A stretch of 64,000 bases of DNA, from positions 1,132,227-1,196,226 of the forward strand of contig NZ_BBJF01000004.1 of assembly GCF_000739735.1 (NCBI RefSeq). The letters run 5' to 3'. The position numbers and the translations under genes were made by a program. Of this stretch, positions 39,201 to 46,894 are shown piece by piece (positions within the stretch are counted from its first letter, which is position 1; each line of letters begins with the position of its first letter). The stretch is from Paraburkholderia ginsengisoli NBRC 100965. Its GTDB lineage: Bacteria > Pseudomonadota > Gammaproteobacteria > Burkholderiales > Burkholderiaceae. The notes beneath the pieces were generated by a model. That model ran no database searches, was not told the origin of the DNA, and saw only the letters and a program-made list of their open reading frames with translations.

Positions 39201-42200
39201 GCACAGATTCTGTCAGGCCACGACCTGGCGCTGAACGTCGCGCAATCGGTCAACAACACGGGCGGCTCGCTCTCGGGCGCGAATAATCTCACGCTCGACC
39301 AGGCGGGCGCGGCGGTCGTGAACCAGAACGGTTCGATCCACGCCAACGGTGCGCTCGGTCTGAACGTGGCGACGCTCGATAACACGTCGGGACGGATCGG
39401 TAACGATGCCGGCAGTGGCGGCAGCGTCGCCATCACGGCAGGCACGCTGGCAAACCAGGGCGGCGCAATCGGCAGCGACCAGAACCTGAGCGTGACGTCA
39501 AACCAGATCACCGGCGACGGCAGGATTGTGGCTGGCTACGATGGCACAGTCACACTCAACGGCGACTACACGTTAGGCGCGGCCAATCTGATCCAGGCGA
39601 ATCACGACCTGACCTTCACCACCGCAGGCAGCTTTACGAATCAGGGCACACTCGGCGCGGTCAATGCGCTCACGCTCAACGCCACGAACGTGGACAACCA
39701 GGCGGGCGCTGACCTGAATTCAGCGAGCACGTCCGTCAATGCGGCGAATGCGATCACCAATGAAGGCCGCATCGAGGGCGACAACGTTACGACGAACAGC
39801 GCCACGCTGACCAATACGGCCACCATCATCGGCAACACCGTCACGCTCACCGGCAGCCAGTCCATCGTCAACACCGGGGCTGCTGCCATCATGGCCGCCG
39901 CTTCGCAACTGAACCTCTATTCGCCGGGCGATATTTCGAACACGGGCGGCGCGAACCTATTCAGCCTCGGCGATATCAACATCGCCGCCGACGCGACACG
40001 CGACGCTAACGGCCTGCTCGCGAATCGCAGCAACTCGGTCGCCAATGAACAGTCCACCATCGAGGCGCAGGGCAATATCGAAGTCGCGACGCAGACGCTG
40101 ACGAACTCGCGGCCCGCGCCGACCGTCGGGACGGTGACGACCGATGTCGAAACTGAACATCAGACGAAGCGCGGCAAGTACATGGCCTGCGCGACCGGCA
40201 ATGCGGCTGCGAACAATGGCTGCTCGCAGTCGCTGTGGGACAACGGCTACAGTGCACCGCTCGATGCGACGTACTCCGCCTCGCAGATCATCTCGCAGGG
40301 CTCGGGACCGAACGCCACCGACAACGTGCTGGTCGTGAACATCAACGGCACGCCGCAGACGATTTACTACAACGCGCTCACGAACAACGGCGACGGCACC
40401 GTCACGGTCAACTACTGGGACAGCTACGACCCGAACATCAACTATCTGCCGTCCACCGAATATCCGTCGCGTAGCGATGGGCACAAAGGCTATCAGCGCG
40501 TCGAGATTGCGCGCGACACGACCACCACCACGCAGCAGGATCAGGTGAGCGGTTCGCAGGCACAGCAGGCGCAACTGCTCGCGGGCGGCAACATGATGCT
40601 GGCGAATGTCGGCACGCTCAACAACAGCTATAGCGCGGTGGCGGCCGGCGGCTCGATCCAGATCGGCTCCAGCCAGCAGGACGGCACGCTGGACGCGGGC
40701 AGCAGCGGCAACTACGGCGGCACGCTGGTGAGCAACACCGGGCAGACGCTTTATCAGTACCAGCGTCAGGACATCGTTTCGACCTATGCGTGGAACGGCA
40801 ACATCACGCAGGACGTGGGCCAGGTGACCGAGCCGTCGATTGTGCTGGCGCCGGTCGCCATCGGCGGCACGGGCGGGACGATCATCGCCAACAACACGGT
40901 GCAGATCAGCGCGACCGATATCAACAATACGAATGTGGCGACGGCGAACTCGGCCACTGGGGCCACGGGCGGCACACTCGGCGCAAATGGTGCGGTGGGA
41001 GGCGTTACGGGTGGCGGTGCGCAGACCGTCAATCTCGCGACCGGCCAGACGCAGACAATCAATGCGCCGCAATCGGTCGCGGGCCCGACTGGCGCGCTGA
41101 AGATCACGCTGCCGACGAGCGGTCTTTACACGTACCAGACTGCGCCCGGCGCGTCTTACCTGATCGTCACCGATCCGCGCCTGACCAGCTATACGAGCTT
41201 CATCTCCAGCGACTACATGCTCAAGCAGCTTGGGCTGAATCCGCAGAGCGTCGAGAAGCGTCTGGGTGATGGCATGTACGAGGAACAGATGGTGCGCGAC
41301 CAGATCACGCAGCTCACTGGCCGCGTCTATCTGCAAGGCTATACGAACAACCTTGACGAGTACACCGCGCTCATGACGAACGGCGTGAACGTCGCGCAGC
41401 AGTTCGGGCTTGAACCCGGTATCGCGCTGACGGCGGCGCAGATGGATGCGCTGACCAGCGATATCGTCTGGCTGGTGAGCCAGACCGTGACGCTGCCGGA
41501 CGGCACGACCCAACAGGTGCTCGCACCGGTCGTGTATCTTGCACAGACTCATGCGAACGACCTGCAACCGACTGGCACGCTGATTTCGGCGGATGACGTG
41601 GAGATTCACGCGACCGGAAGCGCAGTCAATTCGGGTGTCATCAAGGGCGGCACGCAGACGGTGATCAGCGCGACCGATATCCTGAACCGGGGCGGCACGA
41701 TCGCCAGTAGCGGCGCGAACGGGACGACGGTTGTGTCGGCGACGAGTGACGTGGTGAACGCGTCGGGCCAGATCACAGGGAATCGCGTTGCAGTGCTGGC
41801 GGGTAACAACATCGTCAATACGACGCTGGTCGATACCATGGGCGTCAGTAATGCTGCGGGCGAGAGCAAGGTGAACACTACCCTGCTCGGCGCGCAGGGG
41901 ACGATTGCGTCGACCGGCGATATGGTGATTGCAGCGGGCAACGATCTCACGGTGCATGGCGCGAATATCACGGCGGGCGGCAGTGCGCAGATTACGGCGG
42001 CCCATGACATCTCGGTGGATGCCGTGCAGTCCACCACCACCCAGTCGGTCACGCTGAACGACCAGCATCACTGGGAAGCGAACGGCACGACGAACGAGAC
42101 CAGTGCGATCTCGGCGGGCGGCGATCTGGCGATGCAAAGCGGCAACGACATGACGCTCAGAGGCGCACAGGTCAGCGCTGGCGGTGGCCTCGCGGCCGTC

Positions 42201-45200
42201 GCGGGTGGCAACCTGACGGCAACCACCGTCACGGATACCGCGAAGTATGACAACGTCGCCACCGACGGCAGCTCACGCAAGGAAGTCGACCACACGTATG
42301 ACGAGCAGGCGGTGGGCACGAGCTTTACGGCGGGCGGCAATGCGACGCTGGGGGCGGTCAGTAGCGATGCCGCGAAGGGCAATGTAACGCTCACCGGCTC
42401 AAGCCTGACGGCGGGCATGACAAACGGTGTGGACAACGGCACCGGCACAGCGACGATTGTTGCGACCGGTAACGTGACACTCAACGAGGCGCGCGAGGAA
42501 CACGATAGTGCGGTCGCCGTCGAGTCGAAACGCGGCAGTTTCGTGCACGGCACGACCACCGATACGTCGCAGAGTTCGCAGGCCAATATCGGCGTGGCGA
42601 GCACCGTGTCGGGCGATACGGTAGTCGTGCAGGCGGGCCGCGACCTGACGGTCCAGGGTAGCAATGTGGCCGCTACGAACGACGTAAGCCTGGCCGCAGC
42701 GGGCAACGTCAACATTACGACATCGCAGGACACCGAACAGTCGCAGAGCGACTACAGGCAACGGGAATATGGCTTCCTGTCCGGCCTGAATCCGCTGAAC
42801 CAGCTTGACGGTGGTTTGCAGGGCTACACCATCGGCACGCGCACCACCACCGACGCGCAGCAGGCGACGCAGGTCACGAACAATGGGAGCGTGATCGGTT
42901 CGTCTACCGGTAACGTGTCGATCTCCGCGGGCCGTGACCTCGGCGTGACTGGCAGTGCTGTCGTCGCGGGAGGCAACGTCGCTCTGACAGGCCAGAACGT
43001 CACGATCGATTCTGCGTATGACACGGTGAACGCGTCGGAGGCACAACAGGTCAGCCAGTCCGGAATAACGGCCGGACTGGGCGGCGGTCTGGTGGGTTTG
43101 GGCCAGGCAATGGCAAGCACTGTACGTCAGGGCACGCAGTCGGGTGACTCGCGGCTGGCTGCGGTACAGGGCGTGGCAGCGGCAGAAATGGCATACCAGA
43201 ACCGGGGGGCTTTGAGCAGCGCGGCATCCAGCATGTCGAGCGGCGATCCTGGCGCGGCAACACAAGGCATCCAGGTACAGATCAGCATTGGATCGAGCCA
43301 TAGCAGCAACAACGCCAGTACGTCGGTGTCTACCGCCAAAGGTTCATCCATCATCGGTAACGGCAATGTCGTGGTCACGGCGACCGGCACGTCGGACGCA
43401 AACGGCAACGCCCAGGCGGGAACGGGCGATATCACGATGACCGGCGCGACGGTCGTCGGGAAAAATGTCACGCTCGACGCGAACAATGCGATCACGCTGC
43501 AAAGTGCGCAAAGCACCGAACAGGACAGCAGTTCGAACGGTTCAGGCGGATGGAATGCCGGTGTGGCAATTGGTATCGGCAAAAACACTGGAATCAGCAT
43601 CTTTGCGAATGCGTCGAACGTCCACGGCCAGGGCAACGGCAACAGCGTGACGCAGACCAACACGACCGTGGCGGCAGGCAACGCGCTGACGATGCAATCG
43701 GGCGGCGACACGACGCTCTCGGGCGCTCAGGTTTCGGGCAACACCGTTAAGGCGGACGTGGGCGGCAACCTGACGATGACGAGCCCGCAGGACACGTCGG
43801 ATTACTCGAATAACCAGCACAACCTCAGCGCCAGCGCCAGCGCCAGCTTCACCTTTGGTTACGGTGGTGGTGGGGACCTCTCGATAGGTCACACCAGCAT
43901 CGATTCGACTTATGCGTCGGTGAACCACCAGACCGGCATCGTGGCGGGCACCGGTGGTTTCGATGTGAACGTGGCTGGTCACACACAGCTGAACGGCGCG
44001 GAGATAGCAAGTGCCGCTCCTGCTGAAAACAACAGCCTGACGACCGGCAGTCTGGGTTTCTCCAATATCCAGAACTCGATGTCGTACTCCGGCTCGACAG
44101 AAGGGTTCTCAACGTTCAGTGGTCCCAGCTTCGCGCAGACTGGTGACAGCGCGAGCGGCGTCACCCAGGCGGCGGTGAGTCCGGGGACGATCACGGTGAA
44201 GTCTGACCAGCAGAACGGGACTGACAGCACGGCGGGCCTGTCGCGGGATACGGCTAATGCGAATCAGACCGTGCAGAATACGTTCAGCCTTCAGGACGTA
44301 CAGAACAACCTCGCGTTCGCGCAGGCGTTCGGCAAGCCCGCGACATACGCGGTCGGACAGATCGCAGACCAGCTTGAAAACAGCAATCCGGCCTTTGCAG
44401 AAGGAGGTGTCGCGCGAGATGCGCTGCATGCTGCCGTCGCTGCTATTGGGGCGGCACTCTCGGGCGGCAACATCGCAGGCGCAGTGGCGGGCTCTATTAC
44501 AGGCGACGTGTTGCAATCGTTGGCTCAGCCGTACATTGACCAGGCGGTTGCACAGGTGCCACTTGCGGATCAGACGGCATTGCGCAACGCGTTAAATGAG
44601 ATTGTGGCAGCAGCCGGTGGTGCGGCTGGTGGCGCACTGGCAGGCGGTGGATCGTCGGCGGCGATTGCCGGGGCTGGTTCGGCGTCCAACAACGAAGTCT
44701 TTAACCGACAGCTTGACCAAAGCGAAAAGCAGGTCATCAAAAATCTGGCTAACGGCGATCCTGCAGAGGCGCATCGCCTTGAAGCAGCCGCGTGCGCGAT
44801 GGTTCATTGCGCCGCACAGTATGCACCTGGAACGCCAGAGTATGCGCAGTATTCAGCGCTGGAAGCTGAAGGGGCAGGTTATACGGCAGAGCAGGCAAAG
44901 CTCGCCAATTACAGCGAGACTTTCCTGTCAGCGGGTACTTACGGCGGCATGGTGCAACAGACGCAGGCGAGCAACCTTTTCCACTATAGTGCGGTGAATG
45001 CACAAGCGGACAACGCTGCAATGCGAGCCGGTATGGCCGCTCAACGTCCTGGCGAGCTTGACTATCTGACCATTCAAGGCGGGGCCGGTTTCGGTGGTGC
45101 TTTCACGGTTAATCTGCACAATGGGAACACCTACGGGGGGGGGATCGGTCTCCGCCTCGCGCGAGGCCGGTGCCGGAATCGTATTTGGCATTATTCCGAA

Positions 45201-45473
45201 CAACGTAGGCAAGACTGGTGCAGACCAGGCAGACCTAACCGATCAGCTTCTAGCTGGAGCGGCTATGGGTGGTACCGCATGTGCGTTTGGTGTTTGCGGG
45301 GGGCTGAACCATGCGATCGGCGGCCAGACTGCGGTCGAAGTCGGCATCGGCTTCGGCGGCGTTACGAAAACTCCAAATCTCGGCGGCAATGCGGGAGGCG
45401 GTTACAGTATTCCCATCTTCACTATTCCAGGCATTGGAAATGCAAGCGCGAAACGCTAAGAGAATATCTTTGA
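36288..45473 (+). CDS. bcpA: BcpA/CdiA-type contact-dependent inhibition exoprotein, toxin end out of frame
   Basis: A giant two-partner-secretion exoprotein of about 3,060 residues. ATG at 36288 gives an extended signal peptide (MNKKIFRLVFSRLRGMLVAVAE, the ESPR) with cleavage near residue 69. A TPS secretion domain (about 80-340), long beta-helical haemagglutinin repeats, an FHA-2-like middle and a pretoxin segment containing NNEVFNRQL (residues 2801-2809) follow. It delivers a C-terminal toxin into neighbouring cells. At residue 2950 the frame crosses nine G (45135-45143) and continues as an Arg/Cys-rich out-of-frame tail. With eight G the protein would end at 45459 after 3,056 residues, with a Gly-rich plausible toxin tail. 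It is followed by immunity genes, bcpO and bcpB. Confidence 0.9.
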   Translation: MNKKIFRLVFSRLRGMLVAVAETTNGTGKADSGETSGHRSTRRVSLFSMRHVAFAALMLFGAVPSLVDAQVTAAGAHAPTVIQTANGITQVNINRPSSAGVSQNTYSQFDVPKAGVILNNSPTIVQTQQGGMVNGNANLLPGQAARIILNQVNSNSPSQLRGYIEVAGSKAEVVVANGSGIVVDGGGWINTTRGILTTGTPLLDAGGNLTGFNVTGGLLTVQGAGLNATNVDQVDLIARAVQANAAIYANNLNVITGANQVSHDTLAATPIAGDGAAPGVSIDVSQLGGMYANRIVLASNEYGVGVSNAGVIAAQAGDLTLTTQGKLVLTGKTNASGNLSVSAAAGVENSGTTYAQQFVSVNTPGMLSNSGTLAAQQNLSVNAGNVASTGTLGAGINSDGSIAQAGDLSVSATGALSATGRNAAGGNATLQGASANLSGSTTSANGNLALNASGGDLNLSGATTTAGGTVNATASGTLTNDNGALSSGGAQTITAGALSNHNGQIVSGDTLTANVAGAVSNQGGTMQAAGALTTHAGSLDNTAGHIASLNADGLNVTTTGLLNNGQDGAIGGNGNVTVQAGQIANAGSITAVQNLIATAVQTLFNGGTLAANGNVNASAGTTLSNTGSIAAGQEATASAATLDNSAGSISADQLALTATNMVNHGGTVTQTGTGATTIAVSGTFDNTNGSLQTNAANLTLGPATLVNDRGTIANSGNGTLSANTGSLSNNSGTIATNGALVIEGGPVSNRGGTLAGQSSAVLKLASLDNSAGGYVGAQNVSVTDAGALDNAGGTIQANDALAVSAQSVANDGGTIANSGTGATTVSASGALTNTGNGLIGGNGDVSVTGGSVDNADGTLVAGGAMSVQSGSTLGNRAGMIQGNGTVIASAQGAIDNTSGQIGANGAEAALAVAGASLDNTDGRIANIGNGATTVDAATLTNSNAGGVSGAGTIGGNGDVTVNAQVLSNTDGAQILSGHDLALNVAQSVNNTGGSLSGANNLTLDQAGAAVVNQNGSIHANGALGLNVATLDNTSGRIGNDAGSGGSVAITAGTLANQGGAIGSDQNLSVTSNQITGDGRIVAGYDGTVTLNGDYTLGAANLIQANHDLTFTTAGSFTNQGTLGAVNALTLNATNVDNQAGADLNSASTSVNAANAITNEGRIEGDNVTTNSATLTNTATIIGNTVTLTGSQSIVNTGAAAIMAAASQLNLYSPGDISNTGGANLFSLGDINIAADATRDANGLLANRSNSVANEQSTIEAQGNIEVATQTLTNSRPAPTVGTVTTDVETEHQTKRGKYMACATGNAAANNGCSQSLWDNGYSAPLDATYSASQIISQGSGPNATDNVLVVNINGTPQTIYYNALTNNGDGTVTVNYWDSYDPNINYLPSTEYPSRSDGHKGYQRVEIARDTTTTTQQDQVSGSQAQQAQLLAGGNMMLANVGTLNNSYSAVAAGGSIQIGSSQQDGTLDAGSSGNYGGTLVSNTGQTLYQYQRQDIVSTYAWNGNITQDVGQVTEPSIVLAPVAIGGTGGTIIANNTVQISATDINNTNVATANSATGATGGTLGANGAVGGVTGGGAQTVNLATGQTQTINAPQSVAGPTGALKITLPTSGLYTYQTAPGASYLIVTDPRLTSYTSFISSDYMLKQLGLNPQSVEKRLGDGMYEEQMVRDQITQLTGRVYLQGYTNNLDEYTALMTNGVNVAQQFGLEPGIALTAAQMDALTSDIVWLVSQTVTLPDGTTQQVLAPVVYLAQTHANDLQPTGTLISADDVEIHATGSAVNSGVIKGGTQTVISATDILNRGGTIASSGANGTTVVSATSDVVNASGQITGNRVAVLAGNNIVNTTLVDTMGVSNAAGESKVNTTLLGAQGTIASTGDMVIAAGNDLTVHGANITAGGSAQITAAHDISVDAVQSTTTQSVTLNDQHHWEANGTTNETSAISAGGDLAMQSGNDMTLRGAQVSAGGGLAAVAGGNLTATTVTDTAKYDNVATDGSSRKEVDHTYDEQAVGTSFTAGGNATLGAVSSDAAKGNVTLTGSSLTAGMTNGVDNGTGTATIVATGNVTLNEAREEHDSAVAVESKRGSFVHGTTTDTSQSSQANIGVASTVSGDTVVVQAGRDLTVQGSNVAATNDVSLAAAGNVNITTSQDTEQSQSDYRQREYGFLSGLNPLNQLDGGLQGYTIGTRTTTDAQQATQVTNNGSVIGSSTGNVSISAGRDLGVTGSAVVAGGNVALTGQNVTIDSAYDTVNASEAQQVSQSGITAGLGGGLVGLGQAMASTVRQGTQSGDSRLAAVQGVAAAEMAYQNRGALSSAASSMSSGDPGAATQGIQVQISIGSSHSSNNASTSVSTAKGSSIIGNGNVVVTATGTSDANGNAQAGTGDITMTGATVVGKNVTLDANNAITLQSAQSTEQDSSSNGSGGWNAGVAIGIGKNTGISIFANASNVHGQGNGNSVTQTNTTVAAGNALTMQSGGDTTLSGAQVSGNTVKADVGGNLTMTSPQDTSDYSNNQHNLSASASASFTFGYGGGGDLSIGHTSIDSTYASVNHQTGIVAGTGGFDVNVAGHTQLNGAEIASAAPAENNSLTTGSLGFSNIQNSMSYSGSTEGFSTFSGPSFAQTGDSASGVTQAAVSPGTITVKSDQQNGTDSTAGLSRDTANANQTVQNTFSLQDVQNNLAFAQAFGKPATYAVGQIADQLENSNPAFAEGGVARDALHAAVAAIGAALSGGNIAGAVAGSITGDVLQSLAQPYIDQAVAQVPLADQTALRNALNEIVAAAGGAAGGALAGGGSSAAIAGAGSASNNEVFNRQLDQSEKQVIKNLANGDPAEAHRLEAAACAMVHCAAQYAPGTPEYAQYSALEAEGAGYTAEQAKLANYSETFLSAGTYGGMVQQTQASNLFHYSAVNAQADNAAMRAGMAAQRPGELDYLTIQGGAGFGGAFTVNLHNGNTYGGGIGLRLARGRCRNRIWHYSEQRRQDWCRPGRPNRSASSWSGYGWYRMCVWCLRGAEPCDRRPDCGRSRHRLRRRYENSKSRRQCGRRLQYSHLHYSRHWKCKRETLREYL
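45135..45143 (+). repeat. G9 homopolymer in the bcpA toxin region
   Basis: Nine consecutive G after TAC. Three frames meet here: the upstream bcpA frame continues into a poor tail ending at 45473, while eight G would join it to the +1 frame ending at 45459. Tracts of this length are prone to slippage in replication and to sequencing error. Confidence 0.85.
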
Positions 45474-45904
45474 TGGTAATCGGGTTAAGTTTTTTACTCA
45501 TATTTTGGTTAGCCGTATGGTTCTTAGGTTTAGATAAGAATCCGTCGAGAGAGGAATCACGGGACCGTCTCAGTGTAATGACTAACGACATGAATGCAGC
45601 GTTACAAGCCGGGGGTGTTGTTGACTCAACATATCAAAATGCAAAATTAGGTGGCGCGCTACTGATAACGAATATTCGCGCAGACGCCTGGAAATCGGAC
45701 CTTCCGGAGATGTATCGCTTGGCGCTGGTTCATCGTGGGTGGGTATCTATCGGCTCAGATAATGGACGCATCCTTCTATGCAAGGATGGTGCACTTGCGA
45801 GAATCGATACCACGCCAAGCCTAGATCGCTCGCGAGGGACTCCGCGCAACGTCTATGGCATCGGAATGTCGTATAACGCGAATAGCAAAACCACATGTCG
45901 ATAA
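45440..45904 (+). CDS. bcpI: BcpI-like immunity protein (first copy)
   Basis: A 154-residue protein with one N-terminal transmembrane segment (about residues 10-30) and a soluble domain. ATG at 45440 lies inside the last codons of the in-frame toxin (stop 45459); a second ATG at 45473 overlaps the TGA of the nine-G frame as TGATG. It is placed exactly where the immunity gene stands in bcpAIOB loci. The soluble part shares DMNAALQAGG, a DAW..DLPEMYRLAL..RGW block and a C-terminal YNANSKTTCR with the next gene. An inner-membrane anchor suggests the toxin acts on the membrane. The family is not recognised by name. Confidence 0.75.
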   Translation: MQARNAKRISLMVIGLSFLLIFWLAVWFLGLDKNPSREESRDRLSVMTNDMNAALQAGGVVDSTYQNAKLGGALLITNIRADAWKSDLPEMYRLALVHRGWVSIGSDNGRILLCKDGALARIDTTPSLDRSRGTPRNVYGIGMSYNANSKTTCR

Positions 45905-46075
45905 TCGAGCTTAGATAAGCCTAATGCTGAAGTTCATCCGGAGAGGGAAATGATGAAGCGCCTATCTGGGCGGAAAGAATGATAAGAATTTTAACATTGA
46001 AGATGCGTCATTTTTATATTGTCGCGACAGCCCGCGCTGCTGGCAAAATGCCTGGTTACTAAATTGGGGCAGACT

Positions 46076-46522
46076 ATGCGCGACATCAGACGTTGGATCG
46101 GCGGCTTGCTTGTATCGGCCTTGGTATATTTTTTCGCCAGGAACGTTTTCCTAAATGTTCCGACAGACGTTTCCTCGAAATTTGCGTCTATGGAATCTGA
46201 TATGGACCAGATGCTCCAATCGGGCGGGACGGTCGTATTCAAAAATGACCTCAACAGAGCAAGCGCAGCATTTGTCATGCGCGACGTTAGCGCTGAATCA
46301 TGGGGTGACGATCTTTTCACAAAATATCGCTCAGCCCTGACCGAGCGTGGATGGAAAGCGATCAATTCTCATGGGGATGCATGGCAAGCCTGCCGATCGG
46401 GGATGCTCGCGACCATTGCGACCAAGCAAGGATTCTTTCCGGCGCGCGGAATCTACACCTATAGCATGCGGTTCGAGTACAACGCAGGGACAATTCGCCA
46501 GTGCAGAAGCGCATATCAGTGA
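46076..46522 (+). CDS. BcpI-like immunity paralogue (second copy)
   Basis: A 148-residue protein with one N-terminal transmembrane segment (about residues 7-25). ATG at 46076 follows a GGGG-containing stretch; a longer frame starts at 46019. It is a clear paralogue of the preceding gene: DMDQMLQSGG, SAESWGDDLFTKYRSAL, ERGW, CRSGMLATIAT, and YNAGTIRQCR occur at equivalent positions. It may be a duplicated or orphan immunity protein kept against related toxins. It is separated from the first copy by 171 bases. Confidence 0.7.
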   Translation: MRDIRRWIGGLLVSALVYFFARNVFLNVPTDVSSKFASMESDMDQMLQSGGTVVFKNDLNRASAAFVMRDVSAESWGDDLFTKYRSALTERGWKAINSHGDAWQACRSGMLATIATKQGFFPARGIYTYSMRFEYNAGTIRQCRSAYQ

Positions 46523-46648
46523 CCTCGAATAGAAGCCAATGGAAACACTTCTTCCTCAATTCTGATGCGCCGAACGACTGACCATTTCGACGTTTTGAAA
46601 GGTCGAAAATTGCAGCCGTGGAATCAGGAAGCCATCAGTGGGATAAAG

Positions 46649-46867
46649 ATGACCATGCGAAATCGTTTAAAGCAAAGGTGCGTTGTGCTGGCACTGTTCG
46701 CGCTGCTAGCAGCTTGCCAGAACGTGCCACCTAACGCGCCACCGATGCCACCACCGAAGCCTGAAATGCAGCCCGTGCTGCCCAATACGTTCTGGGTCAT
46801 GGGCTACTGGCGCTGGAGTGGTACGCAATGGACCTGGATACCGGGCCACCTGGCGCCGAAGCCGTAA
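46649..46867 (+). CDS. bcpO: BcpO-like small lipoprotein
   Basis: A 72-residue lipoprotein: the signal peptide ends in LLAAC (lipidated Cys23), then a Pro-rich segment and an aromatic C-terminus with GYWRWSGTQWTWIPGHLAP. A small lipoprotein between the immunity and bcpB genes is the hallmark of the Burkholderia bcpAIOB order; in B. thailandensis BcpO aids function of the system. ATG at 46649 is preferred; the frame upstream to 46565 is not signal-like. It ends 27 bases before bcpB. Confidence 0.8.
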   Translation: MTMRNRLKQRCVVLALFALLAACQNVPPNAPPMPPPKPEMQPVLPNTFWVMGYWRWSGTQWTWIPGHLAPKP

Positions 46868-46894
46868 TAAATATTCGCCGATAGAACTACAGCA

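Noticed and set aside
37500..40000. CRISPR-like periodicity
   Set aside because: The repeats are imperfect, in frame, and encode beta-helical haemagglutinin motifs; there are no identical repeats with unique spacers.
39957..42137. 726-codon minus-strand frame inside bcpA
   Set aside because: Arg/Ala/Val-rich antisense of the repeat region, lacking a ribosome site or domain.
45144..45473. Last 110 codons of the nine-G bcpA frame as the true toxin end
   Set aside because: Arg/Cys/Trp-rich composition typical of an out-of-frame reading; the +1 frame has normal composition and a natural end.
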